Shown: positions 1-9,517, numbered from the stretch's first letter. The stretch is DNA of 64,000 nt from JAWXBM01 sp964470455 (GCA_964470455.1 CAYYCX010000006.1:1-64000); one strand, 5' to 3'. A program made the numbers and translations. Notes: generated by a model not told the origin, from the letters alone.

Positions 1-194
1 AGGCTGGCCGGGATTTCCGGCACGTCCTGCAGGATCAGCTGGCCGTTGTTGAGGGTGCGGCTGGTGACGGGTTCAGAGACGGTATTTGCGGACAGGGCGG
101 AGCAAGCCAGAGCGCTAACCAGCAAGCACGGAATGACCAGGCGGATGGCCAGCCTGGACGGTTTGTTCAAGCGTATGGGCCACAATTCCAGCAT
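1..194 (-). CDS. N-terminus of a secreted S9-family (prolyl oligopeptidase-like) peptidase, partial
   Basis: Only the first 64 or so codons lie in the window; the gene runs off the left edge. The ATG at 194-192 opens a basic start followed by a hydrophobic stretch ending in VSALACSALSA, which looks like a Sec signal peptide and perhaps a weak lipobox. The mature start, with TLNNGQLILQDVPEIP, resembles the beginning of secreted S9 peptidases of marine gammaproteobacteria, which cut short peptides in the periplasm. The family call rests on this short motif alone and no catalytic residue is visible. A different secreted hydrolase is possible. The 170 bases to the next gene show no clear promoter. 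Confidence 0.45.
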   Translation of the reverse strand, partial: MLELWPIRLNKPSRLAIRLVIPCLLVSALACSALSANTVSEPVTSRTLNNGQLILQDVPEIPAS

Positions 195-364
195 GCCAGG
201 CGCAGCGTTCGCCAAATAGCCAGGATGTTGAAGCATAGCCAATTATAGAACGAACCCAAAGCCCGAGTGCCGTTTGCGCTCGCGCCATTACGCCAGATAC
301 CCCGGTTATCACGATGAATTGCGAACCGGCTGGGAAAGCCGAAGCAGTGTGTCAGGTCATGGGT

Positions 365-1069
365 TCACGGATTGAGAGCCATGGCGTGGGCAAGCGTGGT
401 GCCGGTCTTGGTGCGAATGCCGTCCTTGGTCAGTTTGAAGCTGGCGAAGCGCGGGTCCCGTTTCATCAGCTCCTGGCCCAGAGCCTTGTTCACTTCCGTG
501 CTTGCGGCCAGAGCTGCCTCATCACGGTATTCCATGATGATCAGGGATTGCCATGACATTGATGATCCTGGCCCGGCATAGAAGCTGCTGTAACGCTTCA
601 GGCCACCGTTTTGGTGGCGCATCCGCATCTCTGCCAACTGGTAGCCGTCGATGTAGTCTTCAAACTCGAGGCGATCCACCAGGACCTCGTATTCCATAAC
701 CTGGAATACGGTACCTGATGAATCCCTTGAGGAGGAACCGAGTTTGGCAAGTTCATCGACTTCAGCAAGCTCCGTTCCAGCCGGAAAACGCCCACTAAAA
801 TTGCTTAGCCAGTTCTGGCGTGCGCCAGGATGCCCAAAGTATAAAATGCCGAGCAACCCAAATTGAGCATCATGGTCCTGCACACCCTGCAACACTTCCG
901 CATCAGAAATGATTCCCGAACGAATCCATTCATTAACCTGATCAAGAATTGGGGCTTGGAATTCCAAGCCTTGGGGAACCGTGAAAATCACCAGTTCATC
1001 AGCGATTGAAATTTTGGGAGCGATGGCAAGCACCAGCCCGGTCAACAAACTGAAAAATATTGTTTTCAA
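365..1069 (-). CDS. Secreted protein of unknown function (possible dimeric alpha-beta barrel)
   Basis: A protein of about 234 aa. A TTG at 1069-1067 overlaps the TGA of the upstream amidohydrolase gene as TTGA and gives a classic signal peptide, MKTIFFSLLTGLVLA..., cut near ISIADE. I prefer it to the TTG nine bases further upstream. The mature part has two stretches of about 100 residues, each with a strand-helix pattern (ELVIFTVPQ near the start; SWQSLIIMEYRDEAALAAST later). This recalls NIPSNAP/ABM-type ferredoxin-like folds, but no family motif is certain. It is the last gene of the receptor-amidohydrolase set, so it probably handles or binds the same imported compound. Function unknown. 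Confidence 0.6.
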   Translation of the reverse strand: MKTIFFSLLTGLVLAIAPKISIADELVIFTVPQGLEFQAPILDQVNEWIRSGIISDAEVLQGVQDHDAQFGLLGILYFGHPGARQNWLSNFSGRFPAGTELAEVDELAKLGSSSRDSSGTVFQVMEYEVLVDRLEFEDYIDGYQLAEMRMRHQNGGLKRYSSFYAGPGSSMSWQSLIIMEYRDEAALAASTEVNKALGQELMKRDPRFASFKLTKDGIRTKTGTTLAHAMALNP

Positions 1070-2841
1070 GGAAGCCAATTCTCACTCTTGTAGACAATCC
1101 TGCCATCAAAGACTGTAAGCAGTACTTTGGTGGTCAATAATTTCTCTGGTGACTCATCCAAGATGTTCTCTGACAGCACAACAAGGTCGGCAAGTTTGCC
1201 GGGGGTTATTGAACCTTTGATTGCTTCCTCATGGGCCGCATGCGCAGGATTTATGGTGTAAGCCTGCAAACCCTCCTCAATCGTTAAGCCTTCTTCAGGA
1301 TGCCAAGACGCATCAACGGTTTCGGCTGGGTACCTGCGGGCGACCGCCATGAATATGTTTTCGAGCGGATTTACTGGTTTGGCGGTGATCTTGTAATAAT
1401 CTCCTGGCCAGTCAGAAACCAGGTTGATAAGCACACCGTTATCTATCAGGGTTCTTCCGGTAAATGCCGACTTTGCACGTTCATTCCCAAGCTTGGTTTC
1501 GACGTCCTTGACGTCCATGAGCATGTGGATGGGAGTGATGTCTGCAAACGCTTTCAAATTACCTGCGCGCCGTATGTCGCTGAATCTTGGATATTCCATA
1601 TGAATCATTCGCGGACGGCGATCTCTTGCACCATTTTGTGCAATAGCTTCTTCCAGCCAGTCCAGGTACAGCGAAATGGCCTTGTCGCCTATCATGTGGG
1701 TTGCATTGTCGTAGCCGGCACGATCCGCACCGAGAAAATTCTTGTGTGTGGTCTCCGGAGACTGCACACGAAATGTGAAGTCACCTGAGTAGTTGGGCCG
1801 GTTGTTGAATGGTTCGAACATCAACGAGCCATCAATAAAGGACTTGAGCGCTCCATAATGGATCAATTCATCACCTGAGCCTGGTGAAATCCCAAACCCC
1901 TTCAAACCTTCCCAGGAATCAAGCGCCAAAAGCGGATAAACCCGTACGCTTAGTGACTTCTCATTGCGCAGGTTGTTAAAGATATTCATGTCGGTGTAAC
2001 TGCGTTCTGCATGCGTGTTATAGATTTGCAGTTCGGAGAGTTCTGCAACGCGGGCAATGTCGTGGATGGTGGTGATGCCGAACTGGTTCAACTCCTTCAC
2101 AATCGCCCGTGCCGCGATGAGGGTCCGAGCCATGGATTTGGGTGGCAATGCCAGAGCAGCTCGATCACCAGCTCTTCGCATAAGCATCCCGGTCAGTTCA
2201 CCACTCTCCGGATCATGCACATAAGACCCGCCGCCGGGATCTGGGGTGTTCCGGTCGATCCTCAATACCTTCAATGCTTCGCTGTTGGCGAAATAGTTGC
2301 CGTCGTGACGGCGAAAGAGAACCGGATGGTTTGGGCTGGCGGCGTCAATTATCGCCAGGTCAGGAATGAAGGAGGTGAACTCAGTTTCCCCTCGCTTATG
2401 AGCCAGTCTGGCAGCTACTTCACCCCAATCACCCCCCGTTATCCATAGGCCCTCAGGAACTCGTCTCACCGCTTCCTGCAGCCGGTCCAGCATGCCATCC
2501 TGGGTGTCGATATCCATGAGGCGTGCTTCAAAAAACCACTCTGTGGCATTCTCGAAATGTGTATGGCCATCAATAAACCCCGGAACGATCAGCCGTTGGC
2601 CAACATCGACAACTTGGGTATCTGGCCCCCGGGTTCGCAGCACGGCTTCATCGGGTCCGACCGCAAGTATGTGATTGCCCCTGATTGCAACGGCTTCAGC
2701 CTGCCTCACCGAGTCATCAGCTGACCAAACCTGTGCGTTGTGGAAAATGAGGTCCGCCGATGCGCCACTTGCCCAGGAATTAAGCGAAGTTGCGAAGAGA
2801 AAAGCAGCAGCGGAAATGGCCAGTGGTCGCAATAGGATCAT
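1066..2841 (-). CDS. Secreted amidohydrolase, YtcJ-like (amidohydrolase family 3), copy B
   Basis: 591 aa with a signal peptide (hydrophobic residues 5-24, cut near SWASGA). The amidohydrolase core starts at ADLIFHNAQVWSADD. The metal-binding HxH lies in PGFIDGHTHFE (about residue 90); later His/Asp candidates are in ATHMIGDKA, RMIHMEYPR and NLVSDWPGD. YtcJ-type enzymes hydrolyse N-acyl or related C-N bonds in a metal-dependent TIM barrel; the substrate here is unknown. The start ATG overlaps the stop of the upstream paralogue by four bases (ATGA), so the two are translationally coupled. It is clearly homologous to its neighbour along its whole length, so this is a tandem duplication that has diverged. 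Confidence 0.85.
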   Translation of the reverse strand: MILLRPLAISAAAFLFATSLNSWASGASADLIFHNAQVWSADDSVRQAEAVAIRGNHILAVGPDEAVLRTRGPDTQVVDVGQRLIVPGFIDGHTHFENATEWFFEARLMDIDTQDGMLDRLQEAVRRVPEGLWITGGDWGEVAARLAHKRGETEFTSFIPDLAIIDAASPNHPVLFRRHDGNYFANSEALKVLRIDRNTPDPGGGSYVHDPESGELTGMLMRRAGDRAALALPPKSMARTLIAARAIVKELNQFGITTIHDIARVAELSELQIYNTHAERSYTDMNIFNNLRNEKSLSVRVYPLLALDSWEGLKGFGISPGSGDELIHYGALKSFIDGSLMFEPFNNRPNYSGDFTFRVQSPETTHKNFLGADRAGYDNATHMIGDKAISLYLDWLEEAIAQNGARDRRPRMIHMEYPRFSDIRRAGNLKAFADITPIHMLMDVKDVETKLGNERAKSAFTGRTLIDNGVLINLVSDWPGDYYKITAKPVNPLENIFMAVARRYPAETVDASWHPEEGLTIEEGLQAYTINPAHAAHEEAIKGSITPGKLADLVVLSENILDESPEKLLTTKVLLTVFDGRIVYKSENWLP

Positions 2842-4610
2842 TTCAATTCACCTGTTGAGTAAACGACCTGCCCATTGAATACCGTCATTACCACAGTGGT
2901 TGCCGGCAACTGTTCTACAGGTAGGCTGAGAATATTCCCGGACAAAACCACCAGGTCCGCCAGCTTGCCCTTGGTGATCGATCCCTTGATATTTTCTTCA
3001 TGCGACGACCAGGCAGGGTTTACGGTATATGCTCGCAGCGCCTCCTCAATCGACAAGGTCTGTTCAGGGCGCCAAGCGGATTCGGGTTCCGCGCCTATGG
3101 CACGACGTGCTACGGCGTAATAGATGTTTTCCAGCGGATTGAGCGGAGTCAATTCCGTTTTGTCATATGAGCCAGGCCAGTCAGAGACCAGATTCAGTTT
3201 CATTCCATGATTAATCATGTCCCGCCACGCATAGGCAGTATTAATCCTGTTTGGCCCTAACTGATTCTCGGAGGAGTGCCGGTCAGTTACCGTCCAGAGC
3301 GGTGTAACATCGGCGACAGCACCAAATTTTCCAGCGCGCTCAATCTCTTGTTCAGCAGGATACAGCGCATGGATCAATCGGAAACGCCTGTCCCTGGGGC
3401 CGTTGATCCTCGCTGCCTCCTCATACCAGTTGAGCATCAACCAATGAGCCTTGTCCCCATAAGCGTGCGTCGCTATGTCAAAACCCAGTTTATCCGCGGC
3501 GATGATATCAGCCAGCATGGCATCTTCATTTACAACCCGGAATGTGAAATCCCCCGCATAGTTTGGATTATTGGACCAGGGCTCGAACATCAAGCTTCCA
3601 TCGATAAATGCTTTCAGTCCTCCGAACCGGATAAGCTCGTCCCCTGAACCTGGGTAAACGCCCAGCTCCGCCAAAGAGCTTGCATTAGCCAACGGCAACA
3701 GCGGGTAGACTCGAACAGTCAAGTCACCGCTATCTCGCAGATCTTCAAAAATGCTTTCGTCGCTGTAACTGCGTTCAACATTGGCATGGAAAACATGCGT
3801 CTGGGAAACTGCGTCAAGCCGGGCAATATCATGGATGCTGGTAATTCCAAACGCATTTAATTGCTTCACTAGCTCGCGTGCTGCATACAAAGTACGCACC
3901 CTGGCCTTGGGTGGAAGACTACGAATCGCTATTTGACCTGCTGTACCAAAAAGCATGCCGGTCAGCTGGCCGGTGGTTGCATCATGCTGGATTTCGCCAC
4001 CAGAAGGATTTGGCTTCTTGGGAGTGATGCGAAGCAGCTTCAAGCCCGCCGAGTTAACGAACACGGCGCCATCATGACGAGTCAACAACAGTGGATGATT
4101 GCCACTGATCTGGTCCACTCTAGCCAAATCCGGTTCAAAAGCCGCGTAGTCCTTGTCGCCTGCAGACCATTTCTTACGGGCTGTCAGGCCACCCCAGTCA
4201 GTGCCCGTAATCCAGAATTCTTCAGGTACCTGCTGGACGACTTCGGCGATGCGTTCGAGCATCACATTTTCGCTGTCGACATCAATCAGCCGGGCTTCAA
4301 AGAACCAGTCTGTAGCATTTTCGAAGTGTGTGTGGCCATCGATGAATCCCGGGATCAGCATTTTCCCCTGCAAATCTATCGAATGGGTTTTGTTACTGCG
4401 AAATGTGGCCATTTCTTTGTTGGTGCCGACTCCCAGAATTTTCGATCCATGAGTCGCAACCGCCTGTGCTGCAGGTATCCGATCATCGCCAGTCCAGACG
4501 CGTGCGTTGTAAAGAATCAAGTCTGCCTGTGGATTAACGTGGTCCGAACTGGCCAAACAGGTACCGGCGATGAGGAGGAAAGTCAGTGGTGCGACAGCTT
4601 GAAATCTCAT
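2838..4610 (-). CDS. Secreted amidohydrolase, YtcJ-like (amidohydrolase family 3), copy A
   Basis: 590 aa. I chose the ATG at 4610 (MRFQAVAPLTFLLIAGTCLAS), which begins directly with a signal peptide; the frame stays open 36 codons further upstream but without signal-like sequence. The core begins ADLILYNARVWTGDD, with the HxH metal site in PGFIDGHTHFE, a later ATHAYGDKA histidine, LIHALYP and NLVSDWPGS. The fold and probable chemistry match the following gene. It lies 156 bases downstream of a TonB receptor gene, with a strong stem-loop between them. The simplest reading is that the receptor imports a compound that both amidohydrolases process in the periplasm. Confidence 0.85.
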   Translation of the reverse strand: MRFQAVAPLTFLLIAGTCLASSDHVNPQADLILYNARVWTGDDRIPAAQAVATHGSKILGVGTNKEMATFRSNKTHSIDLQGKMLIPGFIDGHTHFENATDWFFEARLIDVDSENVMLERIAEVVQQVPEEFWITGTDWGGLTARKKWSAGDKDYAAFEPDLARVDQISGNHPLLLTRHDGAVFVNSAGLKLLRITPKKPNPSGGEIQHDATTGQLTGMLFGTAGQIAIRSLPPKARVRTLYAARELVKQLNAFGITSIHDIARLDAVSQTHVFHANVERSYSDESIFEDLRDSGDLTVRVYPLLPLANASSLAELGVYPGSGDELIRFGGLKAFIDGSLMFEPWSNNPNYAGDFTFRVVNEDAMLADIIAADKLGFDIATHAYGDKAHWLMLNWYEEAARINGPRDRRFRLIHALYPAEQEIERAGKFGAVADVTPLWTVTDRHSSENQLGPNRINTAYAWRDMINHGMKLNLVSDWPGSYDKTELTPLNPLENIYYAVARRAIGAEPESAWRPEQTLSIEEALRAYTVNPAWSSHEENIKGSITKGKLADLVVLSGNILSLPVEQLPATTVVMTVFNGQVVYSTGELK

Positions 4611-4710
4611 AGTTCTATCCTGTTGCAGGTGTGTTGATAGGTCGAATTGCTTCCTGTGATGACATGTGAGAAAGATCTGTCTCAATTGAGCAAATCCTTT
4701 CGGAAGGCAT

Positions 4711-4742
4711 AGCAGCAAGCGACTGGATCGCCGCTTGCTGCT
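4711..4742 (-). other. Strong intercistronic stem-loop between receptor and amidohydrolase genes
   Basis: A perfect 11-base inverted repeat, AGCAGCAAGCG at 4711-4721 and its complement at 4732-4742, encloses a 10-base loop just after the receptor stop codon. There is no T-run after it on the minus strand, so it is not a clear intrinsic terminator. A processing or stabilising hairpin that sets a high receptor to enzyme ratio is more likely. That role is inference. Confidence 0.55.
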
Positions 4743-4766
4743 AAAGGAATAACTCCAGCAATCTGG

Positions 4767-6863
4767 TCAATAAGTGATCCGATAACTGAATGTGGCAGTT
4801 GTACCCTGTTTCTTGGCCTGCCTCAGGGCATTGTTCTGCGCCAGGGCGTAATTGCCGTAGTAATCTTCATTAAACAGGTTTGCAATGCCGACTGACATTT
4901 GGCCGGGGCCAACCGGGAACGAAGTCAGCAGATCGAACGTGAGGAATTCTTCGGGTGCACCAAGGCCAAAAGTCGTGCGATTGTCATTGAATTTGTCACG
5001 CTCTCCCGAATACAGGAACTGAGCTCTCATATTCCAGTTATCCGTGATGTCGTATTCGAGATAGCCTGTAACTTTGACTGGCGGAATCCGGGTATTGTCC
5101 AAATATTCGAACGGATCATTAAAGTCTCCGTCCTGGTTATTATCCACAACTCCCTTTAAGTAAGTTATCGTTCCACCAGTGCGCCAGTCTTCTCCAAGCA
5201 CTGCTTGCACTGAAAATTCCACACCTGTAACTTCTTCAGGCCGACGCTGAACGATCAATGCCTCAACATTGTTTGGGTCTGGCACAAAATTTGTGCCGAG
5301 GTCAGATTCAGACTTGAACGCAACCAATTCACCACTCACAACATCACCGTTAAGCCGGATGCCTATCTCATAGTTGTCATATTCAACCGCTTCAGGAGCA
5401 ACTTCTGTAACCACGTTTGGGTTGGACGACTGCCGCAACACAACTCCGATATCACTTACAGAGAAACCCTGTGACCACGCAGCGTAGACATCTACTGTTT
5501 CAGTCAGGTGGAATATAGTGCCTGCGTTATACACAGTCGCGCCATAGTCAATGCTACCGCCATTAATTGCGACTCCAGTGGTAAGGGACACAAAGTCCTG
5601 TACCTTCACATCCATGTCTTCGTTTCGGATGCCAGCTTGCACGTTAAGCCAGGAGGTCAAGTCCAGATTCAGCTGGGCGAATTCGGCGATGGAATCCTGT
5701 TCCAATGCTGGGACAAAAACACGTCCGTCCAACAGGGGTTGCAGAGTGTTGTCGTTGGTAAAGTCAAGACCCCATAAAACGTAACCATTCAGATTATCGT
5801 TCAGTTGAAGTGGTGTGTTGATGTCAAGCCGGGCTCCCTTTTTTTCCGAATCTACGTAAGACTGACTGCCACCGAAGCGATTGGCCAAATAGGCAAAAAC
5901 CTGGTCGGTTTGCTGGTAGTACCCCTGAATGCGTAATGAGCTACCCCAAACATCCGCATCGGAGTAAACAATATTGGCAACAGTGTTGTCAGTGCCTTCT
6001 GGCGCCGAACGGGGGTCTATCGCACCCAATGCAGCCGTTGTCTTGGTCCGGTTCGCTACGCTTCCGGAGACGGAACCATATTCAGTATCTTGTGCCTGGT
6101 CGTAATACAGGAAACTGGCTTCCAGCCGCTTATCGCCCCAGTTATTTCCAAGCTTGATGAAGTAGTTCTGGATTTTGGAGTCCGGCAGGCCACCGTTATA
6201 ACTTTGCGCAGGGGGAATCCGGTCACCATCTGCATCCCAGAATGAAGGCACGTCTTCATATGACGCGGTTACGATGTAATCGAAGGAATTATGCTGCCCT
6301 TCAATGATTTGCAGTATGCGTGGCCGAAAGCTGTCGCCAAGGTGAGTTAAAGATACACCGGCACTGACATCCGTAGTAAATCGGGTACCATCCGTATTTA
6401 CATTTTTTGTAATGTAGTTGACCACACCGCCAGAGCCACCATTACCGTATAGGGCGGATGCGCCTCGAATGACTTCAATCCGCTCTACCGCAGAGGGGTC
6501 GAGCGAAATAAGGTCTCGTCCGGCGGGCCGCAATACTGCCGTAATAGGAACACCATCAATCAATACCGAAATGTTGCGACCACGAAGTGACATTTCAAAA
6601 CTCGAAACACCCCCAGACGCCGTGGCCAGACCCGGTACCTCATAGGCCAATATGGTGCCGATATCGGCACCTAACGCACGTTGAGCATCGATGTCTTCAG
6701 GATTGATAACGGTAAGCGAACCCGGGAAATCAGCGACACTTGCCGGAACTCGGGACCCCTGAACAACAACTTCTTCGAGCACGTTTTCTTCATCGTTCGT
6801 GGTTTGGGCTTGAATGCTCACGGAGAACATGGTTAACAACGCTGTTCCTAAAACTCGTTTCAT
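4767..6863 (-). CDS. TonB-dependent outer membrane receptor
   Basis: 698 aa from the ATG at 6863 (MKRVLGTALLTMFSVSIQAQ, a clear signal peptide). A GGAAG Shine-Dalgarno lies about ten bases upstream, which argues against the more upstream ATG at 6920. A TonB-box-like ENVLEEVVVQGSR is followed by a plug domain (GSLTVINPEDIDAQ, SLRGRNISVLIDGVP, IEVIRGASALYGNGGSGGVVNYITK) and a long barrel ending in FSYRITY, with a C-terminal aromatic residue. The plug resembles siderophore/vitamin-type receptors. Two secreted amidohydrolases and a small secreted protein follow, so the ligand may be an amide- or acyl-containing compound rather than iron; this is inference. Confidence 0.9.
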   Translation of the reverse strand: MKRVLGTALLTMFSVSIQAQTTNDEENVLEEVVVQGSRVPASVADFPGSLTVINPEDIDAQRALGADIGTILAYEVPGLATASGGVSSFEMSLRGRNISVLIDGVPITAVLRPAGRDLISLDPSAVERIEVIRGASALYGNGGSGGVVNYITKNVNTDGTRFTTDVSAGVSLTHLGDSFRPRILQIIEGQHNSFDYIVTASYEDVPSFWDADGDRIPPAQSYNGGLPDSKIQNYFIKLGNNWGDKRLEASFLYYDQAQDTEYGSVSGSVANRTKTTAALGAIDPRSAPEGTDNTVANIVYSDADVWGSSLRIQGYYQQTDQVFAYLANRFGGSQSYVDSEKKGARLDINTPLQLNDNLNGYVLWGLDFTNDNTLQPLLDGRVFVPALEQDSIAEFAQLNLDLTSWLNVQAGIRNEDMDVKVQDFVSLTTGVAINGGSIDYGATVYNAGTIFHLTETVDVYAAWSQGFSVSDIGVVLRQSSNPNVVTEVAPEAVEYDNYEIGIRLNGDVVSGELVAFKSESDLGTNFVPDPNNVEALIVQRRPEEVTGVEFSVQAVLGEDWRTGGTITYLKGVVDNNQDGDFNDPFEYLDNTRIPPVKVTGYLEYDITDNWNMRAQFLYSGERDKFNDNRTTFGLGAPEEFLTFDLLTSFPVGPGQMSVGIANLFNEDYYGNYALAQNNALRQAKKQGTTATFSYRITY

Positions 6864-7346
6864 AAAGAAGCTTCCAGAGAGTATCTGATTATTCGATGGG
6901 TGACGTTTGGTCAAATTCATAGGTTTGCTCTCGTTGTGTGTATGTAAGTGTTGATTGACTGTAAAGAGCTGGTTGCGCCATCTGATCTACAAATTGACGC
7001 CCACTAACCTCCACAAAGAACTTATTCGCGGTTAAGCCAGGCTCGATTCAACTCTCGCTATAGCCGGGATGTATGGAACAGTTCCACATGAATTCACTTT
7101 CATCCATCCGTCATTGGCATCAATCTGATTTCTGGGCATAAGTCAAACAGCCTATGCCCGGCATGTACGCCTACTGCGACAATCAAAAAATTTGAATTTG
7201 CAGGCAAAACCGACCGGTATATAAGGATTTGAGGGCGAGCTGGGCCGATAAGCCACATTTGTTGTGGCTTATGTGAGAATCATAAGCAGTGTTGCATTTA
7301 ACTATCTTTGAAAAAATTCAAATAGCAACGATGCCAAAATCTTGGA
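6864..7346. promoter_or_regulatory. Intergenic region with a 10-bp perfect stem-loop
   Basis: No gene is seen in these 480 bases. They must hold the promoter of the minus-strand receptor operon. A perfect inverted repeat, ATAAGCCACA at 7248-7257 and its complement at 7263-7272, sits about 75 bases beyond the stop of the cytochrome gene. It has no T-tract on either strand, so it could be a weak terminator of that gene or an operator. The stretch 6940-7200 is AT-richer and shows nothing else I can name. Confidence 0.4.
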
Positions 7347-8084
7347 TTAGTTATCGCTTTCCGTTTCAACTTTATCGAAATTGCCGGACTTGTGGCCCCC
7401 AATCATCGCCGAAACCAGGCTGCTGCGCTCGCGCAGTTCCGCCACTACCACTGCCAAAAGGTGCAGGAATACCAATACGGCCAGGCTGTAAAAGGAATAC
7501 AGGTGAAGGGTTGCCAGGGGTTTGCGGATGGCCCGCATCTGTTCATAGGCGGCCGCGTTGTAGGTTTCTACGGAGTAGGGCTGGAGTGTGGCTGGGTCGA
7601 CCCCGGGAGCAGCAATCCATTGCGCAATCCAATGCCCGAAAGGTGGATAAAAGACATCGCTGCCAGCCAGGAACAGGCCGGTCAGCATCTGGATGGTCAT
7701 CAGCAACAGCATGGCTGCGACTGCCAGCCTGCCGAGCGGATTATGGCCCAGGTAGCGCTTCGGGCTGGAGCTGAAGTAGCTTTGGCAGTAGTCCCTGAGC
7801 TCGGCGAAATAGCCTTTGCCTCCAGGCAGGATGCTGCGCCAGCGCGCATGGGAGTTGCCCAGGAAGGCCCAGGCGAAACGCCACAGCAGGTTGATGGCAA
7901 AGACATAACCCACCAGTACGTGGATGGTTTTCAGCAGAGCTTTACCCGGGTTGGGTATGCCAAACGAGCTGGCATTCAGGATCAGCAGGCCAAGGCCCAT
8001 GAGCATGAGTACGCTGATGGCGTTGATCCAGTGGAACCAGCGGGTTCCGGCATCCCAGACGTAGTGCAATTTATTGTCGCTCAT
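7347..8084 (-). CDS. Di-haem cytochrome b561 / hydrogenase-type cytochrome b
   Basis: 245 aa integral membrane protein with about four helices (residues 15-37, 50-75, 105-125 and 195-220). Likely haem-ligand histidines are in WFHWIN (helix 1), KTIHVLVGY (helix 2) and LHLYSFYSLAVLVFLHL (last helix). This pattern fits the bacterial cytochrome b561/Ni-Fe hydrogenase b-subunit family, which passes electrons between the quinone pool and a partner enzyme. No partner dehydrogenase or c-type cytochrome is encoded nearby. It starts 41 bases after the porin gene, so the two probably form one transcript. The partner enzyme is unknown. Confidence 0.85.
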   Translation of the reverse strand: MSDNKLHYVWDAGTRWFHWINAISVLMLMGLGLLILNASSFGIPNPGKALLKTIHVLVGYVFAINLLWRFAWAFLGNSHARWRSILPGGKGYFAELRDYCQSYFSSSPKRYLGHNPLGRLAVAAMLLLMTIQMLTGLFLAGSDVFYPPFGHWIAQWIAAPGVDPATLQPYSVETYNAAAYEQMRAIRKPLATLHLYSFYSLAVLVFLHLLAVVVAELRERSSLVSAMIGGHKSGNFDKVETESDN

Positions 8085-8125
8085 GTCGTTGTGTCCTCAG
8101 CAGAATTTGTGGTGGGTCAGTGGTC

Positions 8126-9517
8126 TCAGAACTGGAAATACAGGTTCAAACGGGTGCGCGAACCCCAGTCGTCATTCAGCCTGATGCCGTCCAGGACGGG
8201 ATCGAGCCAGCGGTACAGGTATTCGGTCAGGCCCAGGAAACCGTGTTCGCTGAAGCGATAGTCCACCGAAACGGTGTGCAGTTCGTAATTGGTTGCGAGC
8301 GGAATGTTGTCGTTTGAGAACAGGCCAAGCACTGCATCGGTTTCCACCTGGGTGTAGCCATAGTGCAGCAGGAAATGCCCGGCTTCGGCCAAATGACCCA
8401 GGAACAGGTCGGCTCCAAAACCCTGGTCCTGCGGCACTTCCGCGCCGGTGTTCTTCACGTAGTCTGCCACCAGGCGTACTGGCCAATCCGGCCCCAGCCC
8501 AGCGTATTCCGCAGTTCCCATGATGTCCAGCAGGTTGAAATCGGAAACATACCGGCCATCGGCGCCGATGAAATTACCTCGTGGGCTGAGTTTACCCTGT
8601 GCGCTGAGCGGCGCGAGTTCGTAATCGAAATAGGCGCCGCTGAGCGAGAGCTGCCAGTTATTGGCAGGGCTGAGGTCCAGTGACAGCTGGCCGCCGGCCA
8701 TATCGCTGCTGGCAGCCAGGGTGGGGTCATCAATATCAAACCAGAGGCCTGCGGCGGTTGCTGACCACGGTTCTGACGAATGCAGCACCAGCCGGCCACC
8801 GGCGCCTACCGGGCTCACGTCGCCGTCCCACACCAGTTCCGTGGACCTGAAGGGTTTGGCAAATTTGCCGCCAGTCAGGAACAGGCCTTTGTGATTGAAG
8901 TCCAGGTAAGCCTGGTCAAGGCTCAATTCCAGGTCTTCGGCAAAATCACCCAGCGTCACATCGGCGGTTCTGGGGTTGTCCGGGTCACCGGTCACCAGCC
9001 GGGCGCCCAGTGACCAGGTATCATCCAGGGCGTACTTGCCTTGCAGGCGTCCGCGCAATACACCCCTGTCCGAGGAATCTATGGCGCCGAAATCCGAGTT
9101 GTATTCGTAACGCAGCCGGAAGTCGCCGCTGACAGCGAACTTTGATGCGGGGCCGGTTGCGGGTTCAGGCTTTACGGCTGCGGCGGTGCTGGGCGCTTCG
9201 TTTGCGGCCCTTGGTACAATGAGCGGCGCAGTGAGCTGGTCAATCCGGGTTTGCAGCTCGGCGATCTGTTCGTCTGTCTGCTGCTGCAGGGCTTGCAGCT
9301 TTTGCTGTGACTCAAGCTGGACCTGGTTGATCTGGTTCTTGAGAAAGACAATTTCGGCTGCCAGGCCAGAATCAGGCGGCGCGGCCAGGATACTTGAGTG
9401 CCAGACCAGGCCAACAATCAATGCCAGGTAACTGGTAACCAGGCGATTGTTTGACGCAACTCTGTTACCAGGGATGGTTGAAACAGAATCCGAAACTTCC
9501 CTTCCATATCCAGGCAT
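8126..9517 (-). CDS. Outer membrane porin-like protein with N-terminal coiled coil
   Basis: 463 aa. The start ATG at 9517 has a GAGG ribosome site seven bases upstream. A hydrophobic segment (residues 27-46, TSYLALIVGLVWHSSILAA) is the signal peptide after an unusually long, polar n-region of about 26 residues. A heptad-rich coiled coil follows (LAAEIVFLKNQINQVQ to about residue 95), then a Pro/Ala linker. The rest is a beta-barrel with alternating strands (GDFRLRYEYNSD, LEYLYRWLDPV), ending in NLYFQF with a terminal Phe, as expected for BAM substrates. It resembles the 'putative porin' family, whose coiled coil trimerises in the periplasm. The substrate is unknown. Confidence 0.8.
   Translation of the reverse strand: MPGYGREVSDSVSTIPGNRVASNNRLVTSYLALIVGLVWHSSILAAPPDSGLAAEIVFLKNQINQVQLESQQKLQALQQQTDEQIAELQTRIDQLTAPLIVPRAANEAPSTAAAVKPEPATGPASKFAVSGDFRLRYEYNSDFGAIDSSDRGVLRGRLQGKYALDDTWSLGARLVTGDPDNPRTADVTLGDFAEDLELSLDQAYLDFNHKGLFLTGGKFAKPFRSTELVWDGDVSPVGAGGRLVLHSSEPWSATAAGLWFDIDDPTLAASSDMAGGQLSLDLSPANNWQLSLSGAYFDYELAPLSAQGKLSPRGNFIGADGRYVSDFNLLDIMGTAEYAGLGPDWPVRLVADYVKNTGAEVPQDQGFGADLFLGHLAEAGHFLLHYGYTQVETDAVLGLFSNDNIPLATNYELHTVSVDYRFSEHGFLGLTEYLYRWLDPVLDGIRLNDDWGSRTRLNLYFQF

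Noticed and set aside
7248..7272. Intrinsic terminator
   Set aside because: The stem is perfect but no T-run follows on either strand; kept only as a stem-loop in the intergenic entry.
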